From: Triticum aestivum
Taxonomy: Eukaryota > Streptophyta > Magnoliopsida > Poales > Poaceae
Length of the DNA: 64,000 nucleotides
Reading direction: 5' to 3'
Assembly (NCBI RefSeq): GCF_018294505.1
Contig: NC_057807.1
Span: 167,554,820-167,618,819 of the forward strand
Within the stretch, counting starts at the first letter, position 1. Each line of letters opens with the position of its first letter. The notes below the pieces were generated by a model. The model did not search any database and had not been told where the DNA came from. It saw only the letters and a program-made list of their open reading frames with translations. The position numbers were made by a program, and so were the translations under genes. This document shows, in pieces, positions 10,816-22,970 of this stretch.

Positions 10816-11278
10816 CTCGGTGGGACCGAATAAAGAAACTCGGTCAGACCGATTCAGCAAATCTAGTGACTGTTAGGATTTTCGGTGGGACCGACATGCA
10901 ACTCGGTAGGACCGATATGATTAGGGTTAGGGCATGACGTAATCTCGGTGAGACCGATTACACAAACTCGGTGAGACCGATTTTGGTAATTAGCTAACCA
11001 GAGAGTTGGTCAGGTAAACTCGGTGGGACCGATTCGCTCTTTTCGGTGAGACCGAAATGTTACGAAAGGGAAACAGAGAGTTTACATTGCAATCTCGGTG
11101 GGACCGATCGCTTACTTCGGTTGGACCGAAACATTACGAAGGGAAACAGAGAGATTACAATCCCATCTCGGTGAGACCGAGATCCCTATCGGTGAGACCG
11201 ATTTGCCTAGGCTTTGTGGCAGTGGCTATGACATTTGAACTCGGTGGCGCCAGATAGAAAGAATCGGTAGGACCGATT
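10816..11278. repeat. Array of CGGT-N3-ACCG inverted repeats in the 3' LTR
   Basis: Roughly 14 copies of an imperfect palindrome, consensus TCGGTGRGACCGA, occur in about 460 bp at irregular spacing. Some copies have a mismatch in one arm. They lie upstream of the LTR TATA box on the transcribed minus strand, where enhancer sites would be. The protein bound, if any, is unknown. Confidence 0.85.
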
Positions 11279-11636
11279 TTTACTTTGGGTTTAGGTCATA
11301 TGTGGATGTGAGAAAGTAGTTGAGTGTTTTTGGAGCATATCACTAAGCACATGAAGCAAGAGGCTCATTAAGCAACACCTCATCCCTCCTTGATAGTATT
11401 GGCTTTTCCTATAGACTAAATGTGATCTTGGATCACTAAAATGTAAAATGTAGAGTCTTGAGCTTTTGAGCTTGAGCCAATCCTTTGTCCTTAATATTTT
11501 GAGGGATCCACTTTCATCATCCATGCCATGCCATTCATTGAGCTTTCCTGAAATGTTTGTCTTGGAATAGCATTAGCTCAATGAGCTATATGTTGTTATG
11601 AATTACCAAAACCACCTAGGGATAGTTGCACTTTCA

Positions 11637-11652
11637 ATCTCCCCCTTTTTGG
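11637..11652 (-). promoter_or_regulatory. Polypurine tract of the copia-type element
   Basis: CCAAAAAGGGGGAGAT on the minus strand directly precedes the 3' LTR. Confidence 0.85.
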
Positions 11653-12151
11653 TAACTGATGACAACATATAGATCAAAGCTTCGACAAATGATAATAAGA
11701 TTGATAAACATCGTCTCTTTGAGAAGTATGTGATAAGCAAGAGCTCCCCCTAAATTTGTGCATAATTTAAGATTTGCTTTGGACTGCAAAGGCACAAGGA
11801 ATTAGGCTCATGGGTTACTCTTCCATGTCACATACATCTTGGTGGAGCGCTCAAAATAATAAAGATTGAATACATGCACTCATCACCAAGCAAAGTGAAT
11901 GATCATATAAGGATAAGTAAGATAATATCATCTAACAAGCATAAGTGTAGCTTATGATCAGACACGTGATCATCAATGTCTCACAGATAATAGCATAGTA
12001 TCTCAAGCAAGCAAATAAAGTTTAACCACCAAAGCAAGAGAGAACAAAAAGCAACACTCTCTCTCGAAGCCTATGATCTATACATTTTTCTCCCCCTTTG
12101 GCAACAAGTTACCAAAAAGTTCCTAGAAAACGCATAGTACTAGATCGTCTC
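11653..12151 (-). other. 3' untranslated stretch of the copia-type element
   Basis: About 500 bp between the extra ORF and the polypurine tract. No coding signal. The plus strand shows several short C-rich runs, read as purine-rich on the transcribed strand. Confidence 0.6.
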
Positions 12152-14227
12152 TCAGGCTTGGTCTTCAGTTGGTGGTGTAGAGATGACTCCTTGGACGAAG
12201 ACTTTAGTTGATGTAGATGGAGCTGGAGGTGTGGGTGCTGAAGCTGGTTGCACAGGAGATGTAGGAGATGTAGCTGGTGCAGATGAAGTGGCTCTGGTGT
12301 CTGTCACTGGCACTGAAGCTGATACCTGAGCTCTAGGCACTCTGGCAAATGCATCTGTGGTTGTCTTGCCCTTCCTCTCCTGCATGTCATCCTGTAGCTG
12401 CTCCACAATTGACTAAATCTCAGTTACTTTGACATCTAAATCATAGAATTTTTGTTCCATGATTCTTTCCAGGCTATCCTGGTTTTGAGTTAGGGTGGCC
12501 AACCCTTTCTCAATCCTCATAGTTGATGCTATCAAGTAACCAAGCTGCTCCTTCTTGTTGTTCAAAAAGTACTTAGATGCCTCCTCTTGAGTTGGCATCT
12601 TTGCAGCCTTCTCTTTCTTTGCTTTCTCCTTCTTCTCTTGAGCTTGTACTGATGATGGTTCATTCTCATTCATCACAACTTGATTGTCCTCAAAGTCTGG
12701 ATAGAGAACAAAGTGTTCCTTATCCAACAGATATGTTCCTGTGCCCATCTTTGAGTTAATCAACTCCTGAATTTGTGGGGCATATCCACAACTTCTCTTT
12801 TGGTCTGCTGCTGTCCTCTTGATAGTCTCAACAATGAGGCTCATGACCTTGAATTTCTGTGGCACATCAAACAAGTGTACCAAGTTAATTGCATGCCCTC
12901 TGATCATGTTATGGTCAACTGACTTGGGAAAAAGAGTGTGCCTGAGGATCCAGTTGATCGTTGGCAGCCCTGACAGAAGATAATGTACAGATCCAAATTT
13001 ATGTGTCTCAAGTGCAGCATCTGGGATCTCCTTGTACATATGAGCCATGGAATTGTGATCCATCTTCTTCTTGGCATAGACATCCAAGTCATCTTCCTGC
13101 TCCTTGGGTGCATTGATCAGATTTTCCCATTCCTCAATAGTTGATTGGTATTTTGTACCTTCAGACATCCAAGCTATCCTGCCATCTGGATAGAAATGTG
13201 ATGTGGAGTAGAATTGCATAATGAGCTCATCATTCCACTTTGTGAGCTTCTGGCCAACAAAGTCTGCAACTCCACAAGCAATGAATCTGTCTTGCACTCC
13301 AGGATAGTGTTCTTCATTCTCCTTCATGTAGGTCCAGTCGACCCACCTCATATCACACACTATAGGCTTCTTGTCCAACAACACTGTCTCATAGAAATCC
13401 TGATGTTCCTTAGTGTGGAACCTGTACTCAACAATAGTCCTTCTCCTGATAGCATAGGGATCAGACAACCTCCACTGTCTGAGTCCTGCATCCTTTCTCA
13501 AGTTCATGTTCTCAGCCACAGGATGAGCATCATTGTGGTCTGGAATCTTGGGTTTCAGCTTTCTCAGGACTTGTCCTTCATTATCTTCCTCAGCAGCAAC
13601 TTCAGGCACTGGGGCCTTGTTCTTCTCAGCAGCTGGTATACTCCTGATATTCCTCTTTGGTGCATTCTTGGACTTGGAGGCAGCTTTGGGTGCTTCTTTG
13701 GGCTTTGATGTTACAGCCCCTGACCTTATAGCATCACCCATCAGCTTTTGTGCCTTGGGTGCTGGTGCAGCAACCTCTCCTTCCTCTTCTTCATCAGAAG
13801 AATGCTTCTCAAATTCTGCCATTGGATCAACTTTCTTGCACCCTATCCCTCTCTTTCTTTCCTTCTTCTTCCCTTCTACAGCAGCCTCTTTGGGTTGAGA
13901 TTCCAAAGGTACTTGAGTAGAGGCTCTGGCTTTAGACATGGGAGTTCTCTTTGCAGGTACTTTGATCTTCATGCCAGGCCTGATTGTTGCAGCTGTGACA
14001 TACTCCTTTTTGAGCACTTTCATTTTAGAAGTGGCCTCATCCTCTTCTGCCACATAATCCTCATCCTCAGAGTCTGAGGTTCTTTTCTTCCTTGTCCTGG
14101 TGGCAGCTTTAGGCAGATTGCTTGGGGTGCTCCTGCTGCCATCATCTGAAGTGCTAAAGGGACTAGTGCCCTCACTCATGTGATTGTGCTCTTCTTCCCT
14201 GTTCTGACTATCACTTTGGTCTGACAT
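12152..14227 (-). CDS. Extra ORF: putative plant transposon-protein-like, one in-frame stop
   Basis: An ATG at 14225-14227 opens a frame of 691 codons interrupted once, by TAG at 12413-12415; downstream of it the same frame runs on to 12152. The N-terminal third (about 1-230) is acidic/basic, low in complexity and rich in S, K, E and P, with nuclear-signal-like basic clusters. The middle (about 260-520) is a globular region (motifs FYETVLLDKKP, MRWVDWTYM, MQFYSTSHF, LLSGLPTINWILR) resembling in layout the plant 'putative transposon protein' domain found in many retroelement extra ORFs. The C-terminus is a K/E-rich, possibly coiled-coil stretch followed by a P/S/T/A-rich tail. It has no protease or polymerase motif. 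Its role is unknown. Apart from the one stop it is intact, unlike the gag beside it. Confidence 0.72.
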
Positions 14228-14356
14228 GCTGCAAACACTGACTGCTGACCCTGTGAATAGTTATAGATGAGATAGAGTGGATGAGCATCACAAAATACAG
14301 AGATTTTTGCAAAAGAATGATTCAAAAACTTAGTTTTAGTTTTTCACAGAAAGCAT

Positions 14357-15082
14357 TTCGGTTCAACCGATTTTCAAACTCGGTGATACCGAAGCAGTTT
14401 TGGAACCTAAACTAGTGAACTCGGTCAGACTGAGTCACAGTTCGGTGGCACCGAGACTGCTAGGGTTTCACAAAGTCCTAAAATCAGTCGCACCGATTAC
14501 CAATTCTCGGTCAGACCGAGAGTTACTAATGCAATGGCGTTAGCCAAATCGGTGGGACCGAGTTTTTCAACTTGGTGGGTCCGAGATGGTTTCGGCGGAA
14601 ACCTAACCCTAAATTTTCAAATCGCATCTATTCTAAGGATTGTTTTGACTGGATAGAGGTGTTTCAATCGTGGCAAGAATCATAATGAACACAATGTGCT
14701 GAGAATCAGACGAGGATAGCACTGTGATCGACTTCATACCCTAGTTCGGCGATGAACTCGCTACGGCGGCAACAACGGAGATGAAATCCGTTGACGGCGG
14801 CGGAGACCAGCAACAGGATGCGGCTGGCGACGAAGTCGACGATCCGGAGACCTAGAAGGCAGAGCGAGCTATGCGCGGGCGAAGAGGTTTGGAGAAAGTT
14901 TTCCAATTTTTTTCCCGTGTGAATATATAGCCCGACCTGTCAGTGTGACCGAGTGGAACGACTCGGTGGCACCGAGATGCATAACTATTGAGAGTTACAG
15001 CAACTCGATGTGACCGAAAAGTTCAAATCGATTGCACCGAGATTGAAAACCTAGATCGACTTAGTGATCTCGGTATGACCGA
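14357..15082. repeat. Internal CGGT...ACCG motif clusters
   Basis: Two clusters (about 14357-14585 and 14945-15082) contain around a dozen more or less decayed copies of the LTR motif, such as TCGGTGGCACCGAG. They lie on either side of the internal TATA box. Confidence 0.75.
14921..14930 (-). promoter_or_regulatory. TATA box upstream of the extra ORF
   Basis: CTATATATTC on the minus strand, about 700 bp before the ATG of the extra ORF, with CGGT motif clusters close by. The arrangement copies that of the LTR. Confidence 0.55.
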
Positions 15083-15982
15083 AATAGAAGAAGCGGTTAG
15101 ATCGAAAAGCACAAAGAAGTTTTGGAAGTTTAAGTCTATGACGAATCGGGGACTCCGAGTGCTCGTCACACAGAGTGGTTTGAATCGAACTTGATCAAAT
15201 TTCGTGATGTAGCATGAATAGAGTTTGAGACGAGAAAAGCATAGATAGCTAGAGAAGGTTCTTAGGCATTCTTGTCCATCCACTTGGCCAAAGAAAAAGA
15301 AACCAATCAATCAAAACAACAAGTGGATGTCCTCGAATGAGTAAAATATGCAACCAACATGCTCACACAATAAAATGGCAAATGAAATATGTGGCAAAAC
15401 ATGCACAGCCAATTCTAGCATCTATCAAACAATTGGCGATGACTAGGTCATCTATATATGAGTATATTGACTTAGGAGTCAAATGAGAACATTTGATCAT
15501 AGGTCATACTCATCATTTAAGCTCAAGTGGGGTTACCACTTTTACATAATGCATTGATGTGTTCACATCATTAGAGTTGCTTTGTCTCAATTCTTAGAGT
15601 TAAGCTCCCCCTAGATGTGAGATCCCCCCTTAGAGGGATGAACTAACCTTGGGTTTTGTCGATGATGACTTCATGTAGGTGTTGAAGATGTGGATGATCA
15701 ATGTTGATGTAGATCATTTGGAGCAATCCTTTGCAGTGAGTTGCACTTTCAATACCTACATGGGTTAGTCCCACAAGGAACAAACAAGAATATCCATAGA
15801 CATAGAGTGATGCACACACAAGATGATGTCCATGAAAACATTAGGTTACCTTGTCCCTTGCCTTACCAACATGAGGGTTTGTGACTCTTTGAACTAGTGC
15901 AAGATATGGAAGTTGATTGCACTTGTCCTTGCCATGATGATATGAGTGAAGAATGTTGGCATAGTCACTCTCAAGAACACTC

Positions 15983-18164
15983 TAGTTCTTCTTCTTCGGG
16001 ATCCACATCATCTTGATGAGAATCCTTGGAGTTGTAGTTGTACTTGATGAAGTAGAACTTGACGTAGTCTTGGGAACCCACTTGACCAAGGCCTTAGGTG
16101 CTTCTTCAAATGCATCAATCTCCTCTTGAAGCTTGTCCTTGCCTTTGTTCTTGTGGTCTTGTGGTGGAAGATCATCTTGTGCTTGTGTTCCCTTGAAGGA
16201 AGTAGGATCATACTTCTCTTGTTGAGGAACAAACTTTGTCTTGGGGTATTGATCTTCTTCCCACTCAACTCCATTGGCATTGAACTTTCGTTCAAAACCA
16301 ACACCTTGATTCTTCTGGTGCCTTCCTTGCTTGCGTACAATTTCCTCGAATTAATTACTCCCGACAAGGCTCTTCTATACACATTTCTCTATAATTCCCT
16401 TCAATAAGGTATTTTCTTGCTCTCAAGTGTAACTTGGCTAAGAGAATCATTAGTGGAATCAAGAGAACTACTAGAAGCAACAATATTGGATTTGGCATTA
16501 TTATTGTTACTACTAGAAGAATCTTTCTTGTACTTGTTACTAGACTTGACTTGAGACATGTAAGTAGATAAGAGTAAACGCTTGGCAATGTAAGAAGAAC
16601 TTTTCTGACGGCGATCATCATTGATTGCCTTCAAGAACTCATGCTCTTGCTCAAGATTGAGCTTTTCAAAGTGTAACTTCTCATGAGCTCTTAAAAGTTC
16701 TCGATAATCTTCGAAGATAGTTTCATAAGCTATCTTAAGAGTGTTTAGTTCTTTAGTTAGAAGCTCAATCTTCACCTTATCATTGTCATTCGTTTTATCT
16801 TGATTAGCATGATTAATTGACGTTTCATCATAGTATTCATTACTAGAGTTGTCAATAAGTAAATCATCATCACCTAGCAAGTCATCTTCATCACTATTAA
16901 AATCAACATACTCGGGGTGTGTTACCTTAGGACCTTTGGCCATGAAGCAATTCCAATTCCTTCATTTGGTGAATCAAATATGTCGTAGGAGTTGGTTGAC
17001 ACAAGTGCTTGACCGGCAACACCTTCATCTTGAGTATATTCGGAGTCGGAGTGATAGCTTCTCTCGGAGTGATTGTCGGAGTTAGAGCCGGATACCCATT
17101 CACCAACATGAGCTTGATGTCTTCGCTTTGTGTAGCTCTTTGATGACTTGTCCTTCCTTTCTGAATCCTTGCTTCTCGGTGAGGGTCTTCGTTCATAACG
17201 ATCATCTCTACTCCTTCTCTCTCTTGGAGGTGATTCTTCTCTTCTACTTCTTCTTTTTGGAGAATCTTCTCTTCTTTTGTAGGGTGTCGTACACTGATTG
17301 GAATAGTGTCCGGGTCTCCCACAATTGTAGCAATTGCGCTCTCGACTAGAAGATCTTTTGTCATTGTAGGACCTTGACTTAGAGCTTCTTTCTTTGCTTC
17401 TACTCTTGTAGAATTTGTTGAAGTTCTTCACCATTAAGCTCAATTCTTCATTGAAGGTTTGTTTATCACTTGATGATGTGGGGGCTTCACATGAGGCTTT
17501 GTAAGCACCACTTGACTTGTTGTGAAGTTTCTCCTTATCCTTGAGTGACATCTCATGAGCAACAATTCTTCCAATGACTTCCGTTGGCTTGAGATCTTTG
17601 TAATTTGGCATCATTTGGATCAATGTGCACAAGGTATCATACTTTCCATCCAATGCTCTTATGATCTTCTTGATGATGAATCTGTCGGTCATCTCTTCAC
17701 TTCCTAAGCCGGCAATCTCATTTGTGATAAGAGCAAGCTTAGAGTACATTTCAGCGACACCTTCACCATCATTCATTTTGAATTTGTCAAGCTGACTTTG
17801 GAGCACATCCAACTTGGATTCCTTGACGGAGTCGGTACCTTCATGCATATCAATCAAAGTATCCCAAATTTCCTTTGCATTCTCAAGACGGCTGATTTTG
17901 TTGAATTCCTCGGGGCACAAGCCATTGAAGAGGATATCACAAGCTTGAGCGTTGTATTGCAGCATCTTCAATTCATCCGCACTAGCTTCACGGTTCAGCT
18001 CTCTCCCATCAAAGAATTCACCTTGCAAGCCAATACACACAATAGCCCAAACGGCGGGGTTATGTCCGAGAATATGCATTTTCATGTTATGCTTCCAACT
18101 AGCAAAATTAGTGCCATCAAAGTAAGGACCTCTACGGCGATAATTTCCCTTGCTAGACGCCATA
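15983..18164 (-). pseudogene. Copia-type gag (UBN2/DUF4219-like), frameshifted
   Basis: Capsid precursor that would package element RNA. The ATG (18162-18164) is followed by a start typical of copia gag (YFDGTNFASWKHNM). The alpha-helical gag region runs to about residue 230, then an RS/RD-rich basic region, and a CCHC zinc knuckle (CYNCGRPGHYSNQC, 17291-17332). The C-terminal half has acidic and helical, probably coiled-coil, segments. A frameshift near 16940 and more damage near 16400-16350 break the frame, which ends at 15983. Protease and integrase would normally follow but are absent. The assignment to gag is secure; activity is not expected. Confidence 0.85.
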
Positions 18165-18234
18165 CTCTCCTCGGTTGTGAAACCAAGGCTATGACCACCA
18201 AAAGCTATGGAAATCAAAGTAAATGGAGATCAAA

Positions 18235-18246
18235 GCTCTGATACCA
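18235..18246 (-). promoter_or_regulatory. Primer-binding site of the copia-type element
   Basis: TGGTATCAGAGC on the minus strand, two bases inside the 5' LTR end; complements initiator tRNA-Met. Confidence 0.9.
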
Positions 18247-19294
18247 CTTGTAGGACCTTGAAGTATGTCTAGAGGTGGGTGATTAGACTACTTGACCAAT
18301 TAAAAACTTAACCTTTTCCCAATTTTACACTTTGACAGATTTTAGCTATATTTGGACAAGTCAAGCAATCTTCACACAATTCAAGCAAGCATGCAAAGAG
18401 TATATGAGGAGCGGAAATTAAAGCATGCAACTTCCAAGAATGTAAAAGGAAGGGTTTGGAGGATTCAAACGCTATTGGAGACACGGATGTTTTTGTTGTG
18501 GTTCCGATAGGTGGTGCTATCGTACATCCACGTTGATGGAGACTTCAACCCACGAAGGGTAACGGTTGCGCGAGTCCATGGAGGGCTCCACCCACGAAGG
18601 GTCCACGAAGAAGCAACCTTGTCTATCCCACCATGGCCGTCGCCCACGAAGGACTTGCCTCACTAGCGGTAGATCTTCACGAAGTAGGCGATCTCCTTGC
18701 CCTTACAAACTCCTTGGTTCAACTGCACAATCTTGTGAGAGGCTCCCAAGTGACACCTAGCCAATCTAGGAGACACCACTCTCCAAGAAGTAAGAAATGG
18801 TGCATTGATGATGAACTCCTTGCTCTTGTGCTTCAAATGATAGTCTCCCCAACACTCAACTCTCTCTCATAGGATTTGGATCTGGTGGAAAGAAGATTTG
18901 AGTGGAAAGCAACTTGGGGAAGGCTAGAGATCAAGATTCATATGGTAGGAATGGAATATCTTGGCCTTAACACATGAGTAGGTAGTTCTCTCAGAACTGG
19001 TAAGTTGGAAGTGTAGGTTTGTTCTGATGGCTCTCTCTACGAATGAAGAGGAGGTGGAGGGGTATATATAGCCTCCAAACAAAATCTAACCATTACACAC
19101 AATTTACCAAACTCGGTGGGACCGAATCGAGAAACTCGGTCGGACCGATTTAACAAATCTAGTGACCGTTAGTATTTTCGGTGGGACCGACATGCAACTC
19201 AGTAGGACCGATATGATTAGGGTTAGGGCATAATGTAATCTCGGTGAGACCGATTAAACAAACTCGGTGAGACCGATTTTTTTGACACTTGAAA

Positions 19295-19315
19295 CAGTAG
19301 GAGAGGCTCCTACTG
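19295..19315 (-). repeat. Hairpin at the LINE 3' end
   Basis: A perfect 9-bp stem (CAGTAGGAG with CTCCTACTG) and 3-base loop lie about 12 bases from the A-tail. Some LINE reverse transcriptases need a 3' stem-loop to recognise their RNA; that role here is inference. Confidence 0.75.
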
Positions 19316-19399
19316 TATATATTAGATTAAAGTATCAATAAGGTGCTTACAAGGTCATAACCTTACATCCATAGCCATTGACAAACTAAGCTAGAAGTG

Positions 19400-22300
19400 T
19401 TAGATCAAGTAAAATACAAGGTTATGGTATGACAAACGATTGGGCGAAAGAGGAAATAAATTCTTGTGCTTCTCTTTGGCTCTATGTTTGAGTAGGGAGA
19501 AATCCTGTATGAATCTTCTTGCCCATGAGCCTACAGTGGGGTTTATCCTTCGGAAATGTTTGTTGTTTCTTTCTTTCCATAGACTCCAGGAGGCATATAG
19601 GAAAATCTCCATGAACATTGGGTTGTCCCATGCTGTCTTTGCATCTTTGATCCAGTGGAGACGATCTCCATTAGTTGTCTAGTGGATGTTCAAAGTATCC
19701 CAACAAGTCAAGCTGAAATGACACGTAAAGATCATGTGCTCAACTGTTTCTTCCTCCGTACTGCCACACAAGATACAACCGTGGTTGTCTCCAATGTTAT
19801 AATGGCGTCTCTTAGGCATGTTTCTGGTATTTAGGCGATCAGATAGCAGGAGCCAACCAAAAACCTTTACTTTCATTGTGGCCGAAGATTTCCATAGCCA
19901 TTTATAGCTAACATGTGCAGTGACCTCTTGAAAGTAGAACTTGTAGTACCTTTTTGCTGTATAAATCTCAGATCCCCACTCATAGACCCAAGCGTCTACG
20001 CCCTCTTCTGCATCATTGCCAACATGTGATGTGATCTCTTAGATATCTCGCAGCTCATTGTAAGCTTGCATGGATAGGGGAAGGTGGAAGGTTTCGTTGA
20101 GGCTGGTGCTGCCAAGGAAATCCCGTACCGAAATATCTTCATTTTTAGTATAAGAGAATGCACGCGGATGTGATTCGGTCAGGACCTCATCCAGCCATAG
20201 GTCTTTCCACATAAGCGCAGTATCTCCTCTGCGAACGATCACATCCGAGATGCCTCGATAGATAGGAGTAAGTTTGAGCAAATCTTTCCACCAGAAAGAG
20301 CCACAGGGCTCTGATGCGTGTGGGATTTTGTCTGTGTAGTATATTGACCAGATTAAATCTACCCACGGTAGATCCCAACAGTTGTAGAACTTGTGGATGT
20401 ATTTCATGAGCAAAGCATCACTTTGAGTTTGTAAGTCAAGCACCCCAAGGCCATCTGCCATGAGGCTAAAGAGTTGCACTTGTCCCCATCATCTGTCTTC
20501 TTAGTCCAAAGGCATTGCCTTCTAATTTTATCAAGTAAATCAATGATCTTTTGTGGCAGTTTAAGGGTGCAGAGTGCAAAGATGATGAGTGAAGTGATGA
20601 CCGAGTTTAGAAGTGATAGTTTCACTCCATAGGAGATCATTGATAGAGTTGCAGAGAGCCTTTGTTGAACGCCACAAACCAAAGGCATGAGATCCTGAAC
20701 AGAGGGTTTTGTCGTGCCCATTGGCAATCCAAGATAGGTAAAAGGTAGCTTCCCCACGACGCAGCTAAAAATTTGTGCAATATGTTGGGCAGTTGCAGCA
20801 TCGCAATTCAATGGCACTAGGGTTGACTTGTGGAAGTTGATCTTTAATCCAACAGACGTGGCATAATCGGTGAGTATGTTTTTGACAAGTGTCGCTTGGT
20901 CTTGACACGCCGGTAACAAAAGGATAGTATCGTCCGCGTATTGGATCACTGGGTAGTCAGATTGGTTGGGACGGTTGAAGGGCAAGTGTAGTTCATTCCT
21001 TCGAAAGGAGTCATTGATCGCAGCTTGCAATAAATCTGCCGCCAAGACAAAGATTAGGGGGGACAACGGATCACCCTGACGGAAGATTTGGCCGATGAAA
21101 AAATGGTTTTGATCCACCCCAACCATTTGTCATTGAAACCCATGTGCTTCATAATATCCAACATAGCCTCATGATCAATGGTGTCGAACGCTTTTGCAAA
21201 GAGGATAACTATTGGATTTTTAGAAGCTTGGCTTTGGTAGATATACTCAAACGCCCATGCAAGGTAATCCTGGATGGACCTCTTCTTCAAAAACCCATAC
21301 TGGTTGCGGTGGATAATTTTCAGAATGATTTTTTGAAGCCGATTGGCGAGGAGTTTTGTAATGACCTTAAGACAGCAATTTAATAGAGTAATCGGTCGGA
21401 AGTCATTAACTCCTTGAGGTGCAGCAACTTTGGGAATGAGTGTTATTAATCCATCGTTAATGCTCTCCAAGTTAAGGCCACCCTCGAAGAATTGATCACA
21501 GAGAGCATAAAAGTCCTCCTTAATTATATTCCAACAAGATTTGAGGAATGCTCCATTGAACCCATCTGGGCCCGGTGCCCTATCCGCCGGCATTTCTTTG
21601 ATGACTAGATCAATCTCTTGGCGAGTAAAAGGCACAGTTAGGTCGTCCAGACCCTCAATTCGCATGATGATGGAGGGGAGATTGAATTTCATGTCATGTT
21701 TAGAGGAGGTCCCAAGTCTTTCTTTGAAGGATTGATAAATAACCGATTCCTTGCTTGCATGATCCTCAACTACCGTTCCATCATGTAAGGTTAGAGAGGC
21801 AATATTGTTTCTTCTATATCATTCTGAAGCCATTGCTTGGAAGAATTTGGAATTCTCATCACCAAAACGGACCCATCGAATTGTGCATCATTACCTCCAA
21901 TATTCTCTTTGGTAAGAAAGTAATCGCAGAATGTGGGCTTTTAGAATTTTCCTAAAGTTGGCCTCCGGAATGGTCAATTGCCTTCTGTTTTCAATCGTGT
22001 CCAGATGTGCAAGAGTTTTGTTGGATTTATCAATTGCAATAGAGAGTCGGGAGATATTCTTACTCCATTTTTTTAGACAGTACCGTAAGTGCTTGAATTT
22101 CCTGCAAAGAATAGTTGCACTATTGGTAGAACGTACCGGCTTATCCCAAGCTGACTGCACAATATCCATGAAGCCCGGGTGTTGTATCCAAAAGGGTTCG
22201 AAGCGAAAAAGTTTACTCCTTGGGATCGAGGTTTCAATTGTGACAACACACGAGATGTGATCAGACACTCGCTTGCCCAATGGTTTAACAATGGTGTTAG

Positions 22301-22949
22301 GGTAAGAACCCGTCCAGTTGCAAGAGGTGAAAAACCAGTCTAGTTGTTCCAAAAGCAGATCCTGCTGCATATTACTCCAAGTAAAAGAGCGGCCTTTAAT
22401 TGGGAGTTCAACAAGACATTGCGTACGTATGAAGTCGTTGAACGTGATCATGTCATTAATGCTCCCTCCGGGCTTATTACGATTATCGGGGCTACGGATA
22501 TAATTAAAGTCCCCGAGGAGAAGCCAATCTTCGTTAGCCGGGATGTTTAAAGAGAAAAGCCAATAAGTGTAATTAGTTCAAGCTTCACCTTGGCATGGGC
22601 CATAAATGTTCACTAACATCCAAGATTGAGATGATTGTGTGGACTGAAACTTAATCACAAGAGCAAAATCTTCAGAAGCTATGACCGTGCTAGTAAAAAC
22701 TGAACTGTTCCAAATAGTAGCAATGCCACCCAAGGCCCCATTCGAAGGAACATAGGCAAATTGGTCAAAACGACGGGGACAACAAGATTTGATAAATGCA
22801 TGATCGATCATAGGCTTCTTAGTTTCTTGCAAGCATAAAACCGAACAACCACTAGCAGTGATAGCATTAGAAAGAGCTAATTGTTTATCACCGGAATTTA
22901 ACCCACGAATGTTCCAACAGAGCACATTCCAATTCACCAAAAGACCCAT
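19400..22949 (-). pseudogene. LINE ORF2: endonuclease and reverse transcriptase
   Basis: Would nick target DNA and copy LINE RNA at the nick. The ATG (22947-22949) leads into an APE-type endonuclease (WNIRGLN, LQETK, later GDFN and a SDH motif). The reverse transcriptase follows, with APGPDGFNGAFLKSCW, FAKAFDTIDH, QGDPLSPLIF and the catalytic YADD (20929-20940). Near the C-terminus are KVFGWLL...RLNTR and a CxxC...H-C region (about 19700-19860) typical of plant zf-RVT. Breaks: TGA at 22575-22577, adjoining stops near 21885, frameshifts near 21110 and 20470, and stops near 20038 and 19679. FAKAFD stands where most LINEs have F(S)KAFD. All expected domains are present in order. Confidence 0.9.
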
Positions 22950-22970
22950 TTAAGCAAATAAACCCGAAGA

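Larger units (their letters stand above)
9952..11636 (-). repeat. 3' LTR of the copia-type element
   Basis: 1685 bp. The minus strand opens TGAAAGTGCAACTATCC and closes GGTCCTACA. It contains a TATA box and, just upstream of it, a dense array of CGGT-N3-ACCG repeats. Confidence 0.88.
14228..15982 (-). other. Spacer between gag and the extra ORF, promoter-like
   Basis: No coding signal. On the minus strand it holds CGGT-N3-ACCG motifs on both sides of a TATA box, the same parts as the LTR promoter, and then a leader of several hundred bases before the extra ORF. This suggests a separate transcript for that ORF. Confidence 0.6.

Noticed and set aside
18235..18246. tRNA-like matches at several primer-binding sites
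   Set aside because: Only 12-18 bases complementary to tRNA 3' ends, placed next to LTRs; no tRNA gene fold.
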